Part shown: positions 1-13,500 of the stretch, one piece after another
How the letters are laid out: every line of letters begins with the position of its first letter
Numbering within the stretch: the stretch's first letter is position 1
Source of the DNA: Strigops habroptila
Lineage: Eukaryota; Chordata; Aves; Psittaciformes; Psittacidae
Reading direction: 5' to 3'
DNA length: 64,000 bases
NCBI RefSeq assembly: GCF_004027225.2
Contig: NC_044278.2
Span: forward strand, 60,152,243 to 60,216,242
The notes under the pieces: model-generated
Databases searched by the model: none
Told to the model about the DNA's origin: nothing
What the model saw: the letters and a program-made list of their open reading frames with translations, nothing else
Position numbers and translations under genes: made by a program

Positions 1-3000
1 CTGGAAAGGGTGACTTTTGTTGTAGAGAAGTAGCTGGAAAAAATTCTGTAGTAAGAGATCCAGGACAAATTGTAGCAAATATTCTCTTAGTATTTTACAA
101 TTGTTTTACAATTGTTTTTAACCTGCGTGTGTTTCTGTCTGGCATCTTCCAGCAGAAGTAGAAGACACCAGCTGAAAACTCCTGTGATTCACAACTGAAA
201 AGTTTCCATAGACATTCCAAGATTAAGTAGAGATCGCCTCTGTTCTTTAAAGAAGGGACCAACCAAATATACAGAAGACACCCCAAATATACAGAAATTA
301 TGGCTCAGAGGGATTTTGGTTGTTTGCTTCCAGAAACTTCATTGTCGTGTTGTCCGAATATGAACTACTTCACTATGGGCTTGGATATACGTCACAAATA
401 AGGAACTTGTACAAGTAAAGAATACCCTGAATTTTCAAGTGCGGATGAGAAGCCCTCTATAGGGCTCAGCAGAAATTGTAAAAGCATTTCTTTGAGGCTA
501 AAGGAATTGGAAACAATTCAAAATATAACTTTGTGCTGTAGAAGCTTGTTCCTCTTGCCACATATTTTCGTTGTCGTTCCGGTTGAGACTTTCTGCTGTA
601 GTGATCCTTACAGGGAGCATTCCCAAAAGGCCTGAAACCTTTCAGATCTTATTGCTTATACGTTTTCTTTTCTTGACAGAACAATATGAAACAGCTGACC
701 TTGCCCAGAGCAATATCATTAAAGCTAAAGAAGACAACACTTGTATTGTGTCTTGGTCAGGAGCTGTCCAAAGCACTTTCTGAGTTCTTGTGGAACAAGA
801 AATAAAATTACAGGCAATTGAAATACATGTGGTGACAGGCAAATAATGTTTCTTATTTTAACATGGATTCATGGGTATATTAATACACATGTTTAAAATG
901 AAGAAACTGAGTGGTTTACAGCTCAGAAGCTCATCTTGAAACTTTTAATCATACAATAAGTGAAATTCAGACTTAGATATTTTGAAGATCCTTTGTTTGA
1001 GGATCCACTAACATGCTCTGGGCTAACATCTGTGTTTTATCAGGTGGCCAGTGGAGGTATGTCAGGATGTTTTATCCCTCATATTAAATGTTGGAGAGCA
1101 GACACAGCTGTACTGACATTAGCTACCAACTAGCAACTGCACTTCGGTTGAAGTGAATGGGGAGCCCATAAGGGTTAGGGAAGGCCAATGGGTAAGGGAA
1201 CTACAAAGCAGTTTCTGGACTGAACACAAGAAGACAAAAGTGAATTTTTGGTAGGCAATAAATCTACTCTTCCTTTTCTTTACTTGGGAAGGAACTTGGC
1301 ATACTTTACATATAGGTCCCATTCATGCAGCCTTTGTGTCCACATGCTTAATTGGGCAAGTATTTTAAAGTCATTGCTCTCTTCACCTTCTCCCCAGCAC
1401 CTCTGAGTCAGTGCTTCAGGGGCTTATGCAAGCACTGCTTCTGTTACAATGCTTGTGCCATCCAGAGACTTCGTGAATTCTAACTCCCAGTTTAAGGAGT
1501 GAGATGCTGCAACCTGTTCACAAAACCATGCAGACAGCATGGGCAACACCCTGCTTTGGGCAGAATTTTCCTTGCCTACCCACTAGCTAGGTGCAAGTCT
1601 TTTATTCTGAGGAATAGGAATACCTTTGTGCTTGCACAGGCTGGATAGCGCTGGGGAGGGCGAATAACCTCATAAGCAGGATTATTCTCCTTTCTGGGTC
1701 ACCTTTTCCCATGATGTACTGGCTGTTGTGCATTTTTCCCTCACCACCAGAGCTTTACTACGCTGGAGTGCCATTCACAACACACTTCCCATCCTGGAGA
1801 TTGTCGTCAACACAGATGGCTCTTTGTTGCTAAGTATATGTGAGTGCTAAATTGAATGTGAGCTCTTGTCTAATATTTAACAAAGCACATTGAGTTAGTG
1901 ACTAATGTTTCATTATTGCAGGAAGCTTTTAGTACTGAAAGGTTAAGTGGTTCATTTGAATATTGCCCGAGTATCTTTGCCCTGTCAGGGTTGGTTTTTT
2001 TCCCCTAAAGTTAATTTGCTATTGTTGTGATCATGTCTGACAAGTGGTGGGTAAAAGCAAAGGCAGGTTATGGGAGTCTGTTTCCATGACACAATTTCAC
2101 TGGTATTTAGCAATCTGGATTTTACTTGGCTGAGCATTTAATTTGCATGGTCCCTTATTCAGGGTGAAAAGATGGTTTTGAGCATAGGCCATCTTCTGCT
2201 GGGAATTATTTGCATCAGAGGCAAAGGAACTGGGGGTGGGAAGTGATAGAAAAGCAGGCAAAGTGAATGGAGGTAAAAGAGGTTACCAGAGCTACCAGAG
2301 GAGACTTGCTATGCATTCACACAGGTAGAGGAGTAAGCTTAGGAATTACTAAATATAAAATTGCAGTGGCTGTAAAGCACCATGGAATCAATTTTCTGCT
2401 ACACTGACGTTAATGATATAAACTGCTTGTGACATGTGGTCATAAAAATGGAAAAATATATATTTCTAAGACAAGCAAGCCTCCATATTACTTTGGTTAT
2501 GCTGAACTCTCAGTTCTTTTAATGAGTTTTGTCAGTGGAAAGCAGATTTCTAGTAAACTACTTCACATCTTTTTCAGTTTAGTTTGTTGAGAAGGGGAAC
2601 CCACCCCATCCCGCTTTGCTGCTTTCCAGCATGGGAGCAGTTGTGAAGCTGGCTTCTGAACCTTGCAGGAAAAACACTGTAGTGATTTTGCCACCCTATA
2701 GCAGAGTGTAACACTAAATGTTCACATGTGGCTTTATAGCACTGACATTTTTAGCATAACTGCTTCTCAGGTCTGTGTGCTCCAGTTGTCTTTTGAATAG
2801 ATTTGAATACTCTTTGTTCTGAATCTTCAATTCAGAATCTTTTCTGCTTTCAACTAATGATAACCCTTTATAGCTTCACCTCTCTGGAAGAGAGATCAGC
2901 TTAGTATAGCAATGCTAATATCAAGAAAAAAAGCAATAAATCAGAGAGGCTTTGCTTTCAACTAGTTCATTATTACAGTTTCTGTACCAACTTTTTAAAC

Positions 3001-6000
3001 TGGGCAAGTTTCTTTTTCCTAGATAATTTTTTCCAAAGTCATATAAATGAAGATGGCTGTTTAAGACTTGCTTGTAGCTGAACCTGAAGTGTTGGTAAAT
3101 TCAAGTACCTCCTGGTTACATATTATTGTTTAATATGTAAGATAGATACAAATGAAGCTTTGCAGTTTTCTATTTCAACAATCGGATGTCTCTTAGACAT
3201 TGGTAGGGAGAATATCCAGGAGCTAGACTGAGGACAACTACATATGTGCATGGTTTTGGGAGATCTAGGTTAACCGTCATCAATTAATTTGGCACACTTG
3301 TAGACTTCTTAGTCCTAGCACCAAAGAGTTTAACATTCTTTTAAAGATACTTTTGTGCACCTTTGAATAGCCCACGAGGTATTCTTGCAGTGGAGTGACG
3401 CTTCTGTCCAGTAAAGCACCTCTGCAGTGTTAGAGAGTTAAGAGAGAAATGCTAAACTCCTTCCCCCAGAAACAAGCCCGGTTTTCTCTTTGTTTAGTCT
3501 AAAGCTGGAAATGTTCCCCCTGATGGTTCTCAATGGCTCCCTATGCATCTTTCAAGCACAATAACTAGCTTGAAAATCAGCTTCACATTTTTCATGGTTC
3601 AGGAGCCCAGAGAATTTTGAGGTAAAAAATGTTTTATCTTACATTACTCAGAGTACTTGGAGGGACTACATTCTGCAGGGAAAAACACTGACGACTTTTA
3701 TGCCAGAGTCCTTCCCTTCCCAAGTCCAGATCTTTACCTCCCTCAGGGCAAAATCTCCATGACTGTTATCAAAGCCCTGTAATATCATGCTTCTCTCCTG
3801 TGTAAGTGCTTTGCTAAACCAGGGTCCTTGATGCCTCTCAGCATTAAGATCCTATAGAGGGATTAGCCCTCTTATTATGAATTTACCAAAAATAGGCATG
3901 AGGGAGTATTTTGGTAAATGCGCTCTAATTCATCCAAAGGCATTATTCTGTAAGACCTAGTGAACAAGATTTTTCCTGCCTTATTACATCCGTAGATCCC
4001 TGCTTCTGGTGGTCTGTTGTCACCTCTGACATCAAAAAACAAAACCACACATTTAGCAAACTTCCTCAGATCGGGGTATTTCGCAGTGGATTAGGCTGCC
4101 AGGCAAAGCACATGGACTCAAACCCAACTGAGCATCATGGCGAGGGCATACCTTGAGCCAAGGCAATATGTGCTATTTGAATGACCAGGAAACAAATGTT
4201 CCTTCACAGAATCAGGATGGCTTCAGGAGAGACACTGAGGAAGAGGTGACCAAAAGGTACACCCACAGTGAGATACACACCTCCTCTACTTCAGAACAAT
4301 GTAAAATAAAATGACTTATTTCAACTGACACCTCACGTTTCTTTAGGCTGCCCCAATAGACAGATAACCCTGGAGGTCGTGCCCGCACCAGGGCAGCAGC
4401 TCTTCCTGGATGCAGGCAGTGAGGTGTGAGAGAGCTTCTTTTATCATGGTTATCACTCCCTGTGCCATGTAGGGCCAGACAATGCTGTGATGAACCTGAA
4501 GCAGCAAGGGAGTATGTTTACCTCATGGATCTGAAAACCTTTGGTCCCTGGTACCTTATTGTACCAGTTGAGAGGGAAGGAGCTGCTAAATTTGTGTCAA
4601 AAGCCAACACTTCCATGCCTCTGCAGGTTCTTGCAAAGCTCAGCTCCATGTACCCGACAGAAAAGTTGTTTCTGTGTTGCACCTCTAAAGAGGTTTCCTC
4701 AGAAGATTAATATTGTTTTCTAATCTTTTCATATCTTTTAAAACACAAAAAATTGAAGGAACCATTGGAAGCCACTAACACTTCTGTTGTGTGAAAGTAG
4801 GCTCTCTGAGCTTTGCAATGCCATCCACTCCTTGACCTTACACTCACTGAAAACCGGGAATTTTGCAGTGCTGAATACGTATGTATAGTTACTTATTGAA
4901 ATCTATTTCCATAAATTCACCTGTCTAGGATCTGAATCAATGCAATGCTCTTCCCAGAGTCCTTCTGGTTTGAAAGTTCCCTACTTGTGTCTTGCTGTAG
5001 ATGTTGTTTTCTGCCACTTCTGGATGTACCTGAAGTTTGGTCAGTGATGAAGTGAAGCTGCTGTGTCAGTGCTCACAAGGCTGGCTAGCACTCCTCTACC
5101 TACCATTTCCAACACTGCAGTCATGCTTGGTTTTCCATAGACATATGTCTAGCTGTAACCCACCAAGTTTTGCCTTTTACCATATGCTTCTCCCCTTTAA
5201 GCACAGCATTTCCTACAGGAACTGTGCCTAGTGCCAGTTTCTAATTGGTCTATTTCAGTGGTCTTTCCTGGGAGCAGGCAATGGACTGGGCTGCTGTGGG
5301 CAATGGTGCTACCTGGTGCCCACAGGGCAGGGCTGGCCGGGCTGGCGGATACTGGGTATCGCCTTTGCTGCTGTGCTGCCAGACCAGCACCCTGCTCCCT
5401 CACTAGCTTCAGCAGATGTGCATGATTAATGGATTATTTACCTTTTGCTGCCTGATTATTATCTTTTCTGCATCTAACCTTTTCACTTTTACAAATTTAT
5501 TTTGACTTTGAAATTCTGGGGATTCCACATATAACCTTTATGTTTATTGGTGAAGCCGCTATTATTAGTCTGTTTTTCCCCCTTTCTAATTCTAGAGTTT
5601 AATTATATTTTTCCTTCTGCCTTTTGGTACAGGTGCAGTAATTAAATGGCATTAAGTCTGTTTCACGATCATTAAGTAGGCTTGTTATTGTCCTTTTTGT
5701 ATACATTTGAAGTTGTGAATAAGTCACCTCTCTAATGAATCTGACTAATAAAACTTTGACATGTCACTGAGAGTGCTGCTATGGTTGCAAAAATAAATGT
5801 CTGGAGCTGGGTTTAGTCCCTGACCCTTTCCAGCAACGCCCCCTGAGAGGCTGGAGGGAAAAGAGATCTGCTGCATTTGAGAGTGTAGAATAAGACTTGC
5901 AGGTGGAATGAGCCAAGAGGAGGGGAGGCAAGGAGGAGAGCAGCAGGACAGAGATTTCATTTGACTCTTAAGGGGACCTTCCCAAAGCCCCAGGACATGT

Positions 6001-6225
6001 GAAGGTGTCTCCAGCCAGAAAGGTTCTAAGAGCTGGGTGGGCACTGAGGGATACTTGCACCATCTTTTTTCCCCTTTGTCTTTCCTTTCCTTTCCTTTGG
6101 CTTTTGTTCCTTTCCTTGTTCTGCCAGCCCCCTCCAGCATTGACTCTGGATTTTTTATGCCATTTCTGTAATTTGCCTGCTAAAGCACATTGTGCTGATT
6201 CTTTCCTTAGTTTTCTAGTGGATAC
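1..6225. other. Intergenic sequence, no gene recognised
   Basis: I see no convincing exon, RNA gene or complete mobile element here. Open frames are short, and none shows a recognisable domain or clean splice context. The one slightly protein-like stretch starts with an ATG at 4525 and runs about 61 codons to 4710, but it matches no family I know. A GC-richer block lies at about 5260-5410, and a short (TTTCC)n run at about 6079-6098. By human synteny the region lies beyond the 3' end of TGFBRAP1. Confidence 0.6.
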
Positions 6226-6866
6226 GGTCCTGGTTTTGGCTGGGATAGAGTTATTTTTCTTCCTAGTAGCTGATACAGTGCTGTGTTTTGGATTTAGAGT
6301 GATAACAATGTGGATTTAGTGCAAGAACAATGCTGATAACACACCAGTGTTTTAGCTGTTGCTAAGTAATGCTTACTCTGAACAAGGACTTTTAGTCTCA
6401 TGCTCTGCCAGTGACGAGGGGCACAGGAAGCCGGGAGGGAGCAGAGACAGGACACCTGACCCAAACTAGCCAAAGGGGTATCCCATACCACAGCACGTCA
6501 TGGCCAATACATAAACTGGGGGGAGACACCTGGAAGGCCCAGATCACTGCTGGGGTCGGGCTGGGTATCGGCTGGCGGGTGGTGAGCAACTGTACTGTGC
6601 ATCACTTGGGGTTCTTGGGTTTTATTTCTCTTTCTCTTTTTGTTGTCTCCCTTTTCACTAGAATCATTATTATATTATTATTATATTTTATTTTATTTAG
6701 GTTATTGAACTGTTCCCAGTTAAACTCAACCCATGGGTTTTTACCTTTTTTTCCTGATTCTCCTCCCCATCCCACCTGGGGCTGGGTAGCAGCGAGTGAG
6801 CGGCTGAGTGGTACTGAGTTGTCAGCAAGAACACCTCCACCATTGCTTCACTGGTAAATCATGACA
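6226..6866 (+). mobile_element. Solo LTR of an endogenous retrovirus (avian type)
   Basis: The block begins with a motif close to TGTCCTGGTTTTGGCTGGG (first base changed) and ends at about ...ATGACA. It matches, from memory, an LTR family frequent in bird genomes. Internal landmarks in plus orientation are a CCAAT-like and ACATAAA TATA-like pair at about 6503-6515, the 'aaactggggggag' segment just downstream, and an ATT-rich run at about 6665-6700. No gag, pol or env-like frame flanks it on either side, so it appears to be a solo LTR left by recombination. The neighbouring pentamers (gatac and gtatt) do not form a clean target-site duplication, so the exact ends are approximate. A 148-codon frame inside it is not a gene. 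Confidence 0.7.
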
Positions 6867-7430
6867 GTATTCAAGGAAAAATGAGGTCCTCTTCTACCTC
6901 GGGTACAGTCCTCTTCCCTCAAATATTACAAGGAACAGGAAAAAAAGCTCTTTGTATGCCAGAGCATTCCCAGTGCTCCCACAGCAGGCGAACAGTTGTG
7001 TAAAGCAACGGCAGGTAATGATGCATAAAATGATCATGTCAAAGTTGCTGGGTGTTTGCTTCTTTTATGATTTCCATTGCTGGGACTACCTGAAAAAAGA
7101 CATTTTATAAGTTTTCTGTGCTGGGTCTGACCCCTCGCTGCAGGGAGCACACAACACTTGGGTACCACGTTAACACTTGGGTTCCACGTTATACCAGATT
7201 TAAAGTGTCTAGGTAAGACATGGAAAAACATGGATAGTGCTCATCTTTTCCTCCACCTCCCTCAGCTTACCTCCTCCACAATGGAGGTCAGTCTGATGAA
7301 GCTGAGAAACTCACAGCCTGCAAAATTTGTTGCCCAAAACTGGACTGAACTTCACTCCCAAAATATTAGGTTAAAAAAAAATAAAACAAAATAAAGGTTT
7401 TCTTTTTCAGGACAATGCTATGAAATCTGG
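6867..7430. other. Intergenic sequence with a 19-bp tandem duplication
   Basis: No gene is seen. A 19-base unit is repeated once at 7153-7171 and 7172-7190 (AACACTTGGGTACCACGTT, then the same with one substitution). Confidence 0.55.
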
Positions 7431-7497
7431 TGCAATGGTTGGACTTGATGATCTTAAAGCTTTTCCAACCTATTTGATTCTATGATTCTATGATTCA
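7431..7497 (+). mobile_element. CR1 LINE 3' tail fragment
   Basis: The stretch carries the typical CR1 3' end: 'ggttggacttgatgatctt' followed by 'ttttccaacctatttgattc' and an ATTCTATG-type octamer repeated at the terminus. Only the last about 65 bases are present, which fits the usual 5' truncation of CR1 copies. Orientation is plus. Confidence 0.8.
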
Positions 7498-10400
7498 GCA
7501 AATTAAGAGAATTGCCCAAACAGGTTGGGCAGCTTTAGCATTTAGATGTAATGTTGGTGATATGAAAGGAATGAGAAAGTTCAGCTGTAGTTGTCACCTC
7601 TATCACCAAACATTACTGGCTATTCTATCTGCCAGACTCTGCGAGGGTCTCAGGCTAGATCCAGAGGGGCTTGGACATAAGAAATGAGGAATGGCCCATC
7701 TCTCTGCACATTTGCCAAATATCCATCGTGCTCAGGTTTGGGGTTTTGGAGATGAGGAAGAATGAAAATGAACTTGAAGATATCATGTTATTCCTGTAAA
7801 AATAGTTCAGCAAGTAAGCACTGTCAGTCCTCAACCCTTTGCAAACCTTTAAAACATTCTGCCTGCCCAACTCCCAAGCTTTTTCCATTTTAAAATTGTT
7901 CTAGCTCATTATTTCCTGAAGCCCAGTTTTTGCATTCAGAGCCCTCTTGATGCTTTTCAGAGCGTTTGCTTCGAAAAAAGGCCTTGGCAGATCTTTTTGG
8001 CTGCCTTTGAATTCTGTCATGGCATGGCTTCAATCAAGAAAGTCTTTCCACAGGGAGGAAGGTTATCAGCACAAGTGATTATATGTACAAAACACTATGA
8101 ACGCTTACTTGTAAGTGACTTGACATCAGGCAGATGGGAAAACCCAAAGCATAGGGTATGGAGGTATCGTTCATGAATAGCAGCTTAATGAGAGACTTCT
8201 TCCCTCCTCCGGGATTGAGATTTCTTTAGTTTGTAGTTCTTAGTTTTGACCATCACATTTCTGTGGCCATTCAGTATTACAGAATGAGCAACTGCTGACA
8301 GAAATACTCCTGGCATGCTGACTGGAGTATCTAGGGGGGATGTACTGAGCAGCTGCTATTCAGAACACGAGCTTTTGGGAAGGTTTTGAAGGAGGAACAC
8401 TAAACCTGCTTGACAAATCAGTGTGTCACAACAGGCCACAGAGATGCTTTGAAATAAGATATGACAAGTTAAAACCTAAAGATGGACGAAACAAGCACAG
8501 AAATGAAAACCTTCTTTCTGCTTTGCAAATATAAATCCCCAGTGCATAACGCAAATTAAAAAAGCAGATTCAAATCCACTCTGTGCTCCTCCCTCCCCAT
8601 CTTCAACTGCTCATGGTTCAAATAGAAAAACCGATACTTCTGTCAAACTCTGGCAGCTTTCTGGCATGAGACTGCCAACTAACCTTGTACGTTACAGGGA
8701 CTAAGGGGATTGAATCATATCTGCATGCAGTGTGAGACTTTCAGACAGATATAGAGAACTTGCATTCATTTGAATGTACTTTTCCAAGTCAGAGAAGCAC
8801 CAAGCACTCTTGAAGCTATCATCAGTAGCTTGTTATTTTGCAGAAATTCCCTGTTTATTCAGTCCTTCTGTAATATAAGATAGATAAAAAACCCCATTTT
8901 TTCCAAGACAGATGCACCTTTTCGCCATTTACCCACCAGTCTTGCAGATGCTTAAGCAATACACTCCTCTGTCAAAGAGCTGACCTGAAGATGCTGGGAA
9001 CCTTCGCAATCTGGTTTCAAGCTTGTCAGCACTGGCCCAAAACAAAACAACTAACCCGACACAGGTTGACCCTGCTTCAAGTTGGGCTTGGACAATGCTG
9101 TCTCTGGAGAACCCAGCCAGCCTAAGTTTTTCTAGGATTTTAACACACATGGGGATGGTCAAGTCCTACTCAATGCAAGTACCACATTGACAAAGGCAGT
9201 GTCTTCAGGGGGTTATTGGCAATTACAAGCAATGGTAATGTTGTTCGTGACAGCTATTGGATTTTTAGGCACTATTAGTATCAGCCTCGTTACCTACTGA
9301 AAATCTGCTGTGTTCAGCCATCAGCTTTTCTGTGGGCAACCCTGGCCTCTTTGACCCTATGCTGTCCTGCAGCTATGGTTGTTGAAGTGACCTGGACCTT
9401 TGGGGCTCATTTGTGCCAAAACTCAGCTATGCCTTATTGATTATTTGTCTTGGAAGGAGGTTCCATGTGGATGATTAGCATGGACCGTTTTCTACATACT
9501 GTCTGAAGGCAAAACTAACTGAAATCCCACTGTCCCAAAGCCACAACTGTTGTGTTGTGGGGTTTTTTTTTCTTTTCTTTTTTCTTCTTTTTTTAATACT
9601 TTGTGTTGCCTTTCCTCCACTGACTGCATGGATGGTTGGGGAAATGCAAACCAGAGCCCTCCAGGGTGTATGCCCCGCTGGCTGAGCTAAGGAAGTGATG
9701 GCTGTTGCAGTAATGTTTTTCATTTTTCTCAGCATCATGCTGCACTCCAAGCTCTGCATCCTAAACACCCTTTGAAAGAGTGCCCTGAGCACCCCCGAAT
9801 GTGCCCACAGCCTTTTTTCAGCCAAAGAAACAAACTTGACCTGGTAGGGCTGTAGAAACCTTGCCAAGTGAACATAGACCTGAACTTCAAAACAAGAGCT
9901 CTTCATCATAGCTCCCACTCTGTTGGATTTTTATCCTGTCAGCTCCCCAGCTACGCACTACACAACCTGCCTTTGTAATGCAGGAGATGCCCACAGCACT
10001 GCTAACGCTTATGATGCTTTTACTGCTCTCAGTTACCAGCCCAGGCTCCCAGACCAACACCAGCCCTGGTCTGAGGTCTTCCCCTCAAAACGTTTTAGTA
10101 CTTCTGTTCGCATTGCTCCAGGACGTCCATGCACCCATCACTAACCAGACCACTCTTGTAACTGTCTGCTTTAATCACAGTAGGGATTGCTTCAGCTTCA
10201 CAGAGGCAGATCAAGACCTTCCAAATCTTTAATGTAGCCACTGTAAATCTGTAAAAACCCAGATTCAGCCAATGAAGAGGTAAAACAAAGTAAGACTTCT
10301 TCCCCAAAGTAAAATTCGCTAGTTCTTAAGCACAAGGGGTTATCTGCATTAACATCCTGCACTTGTTTAATTCAGCCTTTTCATCTGACCACCTCTGTCA

Positions 10401-10499
10401 GTCATCCAAGGGGATCCTCTAATTACCACTAAAGAATCTTTCTCCTTCACTTGGCCATGCACATCCCAGGGTTTATATACCTAGGAATGAATGACAGAA
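7498..10499. other. Intergenic sequence downstream of TGFBRAP1, nothing recognised
   Basis: No exon, RNA gene or identifiable repeat was found on either strand. The longest frame, about 147 codons on the minus strand at 9475-9918, contains low-complexity Lys/Arg runs from a T-rich tract and has no recognisable domain. No intronless GPCR (GPR45-like) frame is present. Confidence 0.5.
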
Positions 10500-10517
10500 A
10501 CATAATTAAAAGATTTT

Positions 10518-10523
10518 TTTATT
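10518..10523 (-). terminator. TGFBRAP1: Distal polyadenylation signal of TGFBRAP1
   Basis: AATAAA on the minus strand (TTTATT on the plus strand). A moderately U/GU-rich stretch (complement of about 10460-10505) follows in the transcript direction. It is the last such signal before sequence with no sign of the gene. Confidence 0.5.
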
Positions 10524-13500
10524 AAAAATCAACATATTTATACATTTGTACATTCCACATACTGCTGTATATGTTCGCCAACATAACCATTAAGTCAGAA
10601 AGCATTAACAGTACAAAATTCCATCTGAACAAATTTACTGCAGGGGAACTTCAGTTTCATAATCAATCAGACATTACAGAATGTCATTAACTTCTTTTCC
10701 CTTTAAAAGTAGCAGCACATTTAATTATCAGTGTTCACAAGGCATAAGCCCCAAAGTGTTTTACAGCAAGAGAAAAATTAATTAGTAAATACAGGCAAGA
10801 GGAGGAGAGCTCACAATGAAAATGTGTTAGCTGCTGCCTATTAAAAACAGCAGGATGTTAATAAAACACTTAGAGCTGAATAGAGACTGCAGCAAATGGG
10901 GAAGAGCAATAGAATAAAAGGTTACTTCTTGATACAATACTATAAAATAAAGCATTTTTTAATGTCATTCAGGATAGGAGTCCTGCAAAGCACAGGCATT
11001 GTTATAAAAATTCAGCAGTCAGGATAATGCTTGTGTGTTCAAACATGTAATGAAGGTCTGGAAGAACACATGTATACTCAATCCTTACCACCACCTTTCC
11101 ACAGCTGACATCCGTAGGGTTTTGTGTAGTTGATGTAAATACAGTGACATTTTATTGAAGACAGATGTGCTCAGGAGTCCATCCAGAAGATTTAAACCCA
11201 TGTCACTTAAGTGCTCAAAGAAAGACTGACATTTATCAGGTAACAAAGGTTGGGAAGTTTTTGGAGATTGGAAGCAGGGAGAGCCAAGAGTGAAGTTCTC
11301 ATTGTAACCCAGACTCCAGTGCAGACCTGAGCCACCACAGTATGGGCTGCCTGAAGAAGTCAGTTCAGAGGCTGCTGTGGTGCTCTCTGTGTAACAAACC
11401 CCAATTGCTTATTTTCTGCAGACTTTGAGTATTCTGGGCAATTTTTTCTCACTAGTATTTTTTTCTTTTTTTGACTTGGAGAGTGGGAAAACTGCAAATG
11501 ATGACATATACAGAGCACAGGTAATTTTTATGTAAGGAAGCGTGGAGATATGAGAAAGGGTTTAACAAGTGCTTTTTGTATGGATCAGCAACTCTAACGG
11601 AAGATGCTAAAAAAGTCAGAGCTGCAGTATTTCTGTAATTAGAGGTTACATGTTAAGCAAACATGCCTTAATATCTGCAAAAGCATCTGTGTGAGACTCA
11701 TCTCATTTATCATGTCCCGAATCACAGGCACACTGCCACATTACAACAAAACAAACAAAAAAAACCCCTGCACTACTGTTTTGGTTTTCACACTTTTGAA
11801 GTTGGAGGAGCCTCATTTGGAAAAAAAACCAAAACAAACTGTGAGAGATGAATTACAAACACAAATAATTTAGCAAGAGCTAAATTAAGAAGAAATATTC
11901 TGACAATCTCCTCTCTCTAAGGGCAGGTTTAAGACACCGCATTTCCTAAATGGAGAGAAAAAGATTGCATCAAGCTGGAACTCCCAGAATGCACTTAATT
12001 TCCAAACTAGAAGGACGGTGAAAGGAATATTCCTCTTTCCTGCGTCTCCTCCTCTATGTATAGAGGAGTCAGCAATCAATAACCAGATTACCACTCATTC
12101 TCTCCTTGCTGCTGCAGCCATACCAGAAGAACTTACACAGTATCAATGCTGTCCCAGAACTTTAGGTATGTAAACCAAAACCAAGCAAACTGACAGTGCC
12201 TAAATGAAAGGAGGAATGAACTCAGGTTCTCCAATGTGAAGTTCTTCTACCCAAGGTGTGTTGTAGTTCCTACCTAAGGAAATTTGAAGGCAGAGCTTTC
12301 ATAAATTTCCTGGTGATAAAGTACAGCATATCATGTGCCACTCTGATGAAGACTGATATCTCCTCTGGTCGAGTATCATCTCAAGTGCTCAAGTACTGTA
12401 TGCACACTGGAAGAGCATCCTCCACCTGCCCCCATCCTGCTGAGCTCTTGCTCTACCTCAGGCTCACATGTGGGCTTTATCTTTTTGTTACCATAGGACT
12501 TCCATATTAGCTTATCTAAATGAGTTCTAGTATGAAATGTAACAAAGAAATGGGTAACGATGTATGCATCAAATGTCAAAATTTTTCCAGTCCACATTTC
12601 TGGAGTGCTAAAAGAATTAAATCCCCCAACTTTAATATTAATCACCTTTTTGGTCACCTATTATTGCGAATATGCTACCTTGCATTACTGTGATTTCTGT
12701 ATTTGTTTTGTATGTACAATTATTGTTACTGCAGGATTTTAGCCAAAGTACAAATCTGAAAAACGTTGAATATTAATAAAGAATTTACTAATCTTTTACA
12801 GACATACCTTTTCATGCAATAACAATTAAGAACTTCCTTGTGGCCTGGAATGGTATGATCTCTATTCCATTGCAACACTAGTTGACAAGACTAAGTTCAT
12901 CACTACCTAGTGGCTAGAATTAGTCTTAATCATGGAGAGTGGTCTTTGGCTTAGTACCTCCTTATTAGATAGGAGCAGAGCAGACTGAGGATGTGTGCAG
13001 CAAAAGAAAGTATTTCTTACGAATTGCATGCTGTACACAAAAGGCTTATCAGATCTTTGTAAAATCACTTCCTCTCTATCAGGATTTTGAGGACAGGGGA
13101 CTACAAATTTGTCTGTCATCATTGCCCACTGTATACACAATGTTTGAAAACTATGAATACAAGATACAAAGAATTTGCTCATACCAGTGCCACAGAAGAA
13201 TTTGTCTATTTTGAAGGGGCCTTTCACTAAACATTTCTTACATGTCTTAATAGAAAGCACTATGCTATTCCTTACTTGGATTTTATTTAATTTTTAAAAC
13301 CCAACACAACTATACTGTTCTAATTCCAAACTCCGCAAAGAGAAAGATCCGAAGGTCTTTTGCCTTAAGAAAGAAATGGGTATTTTTTTTCCCCAGAATG
13401 TAATCTGTTTGCCCCTTCCTGGAGGCAGCACTATGCTTAAAAGGCTGTTTCATAAGGTAACCCTTCTGAAACAGGAGACCTCTTTCAAGACTGCATCTAG

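Noticed and set aside
6411-6857. 148-codon plus-strand frame
   Set aside because: It lies inside the solo LTR and has no relation to a retroviral or host protein.
9475-9918. 147-codon minus-strand frame
   Set aside because: It includes a Lys/Arg run from a poly-T tract, has no recognisable domain and no splice or promoter context.
12907-13260. 117-codon minus-strand frame
   Set aside because: It falls within the inferred TGFBRAP1 3'UTR with no domain or conserved motif.
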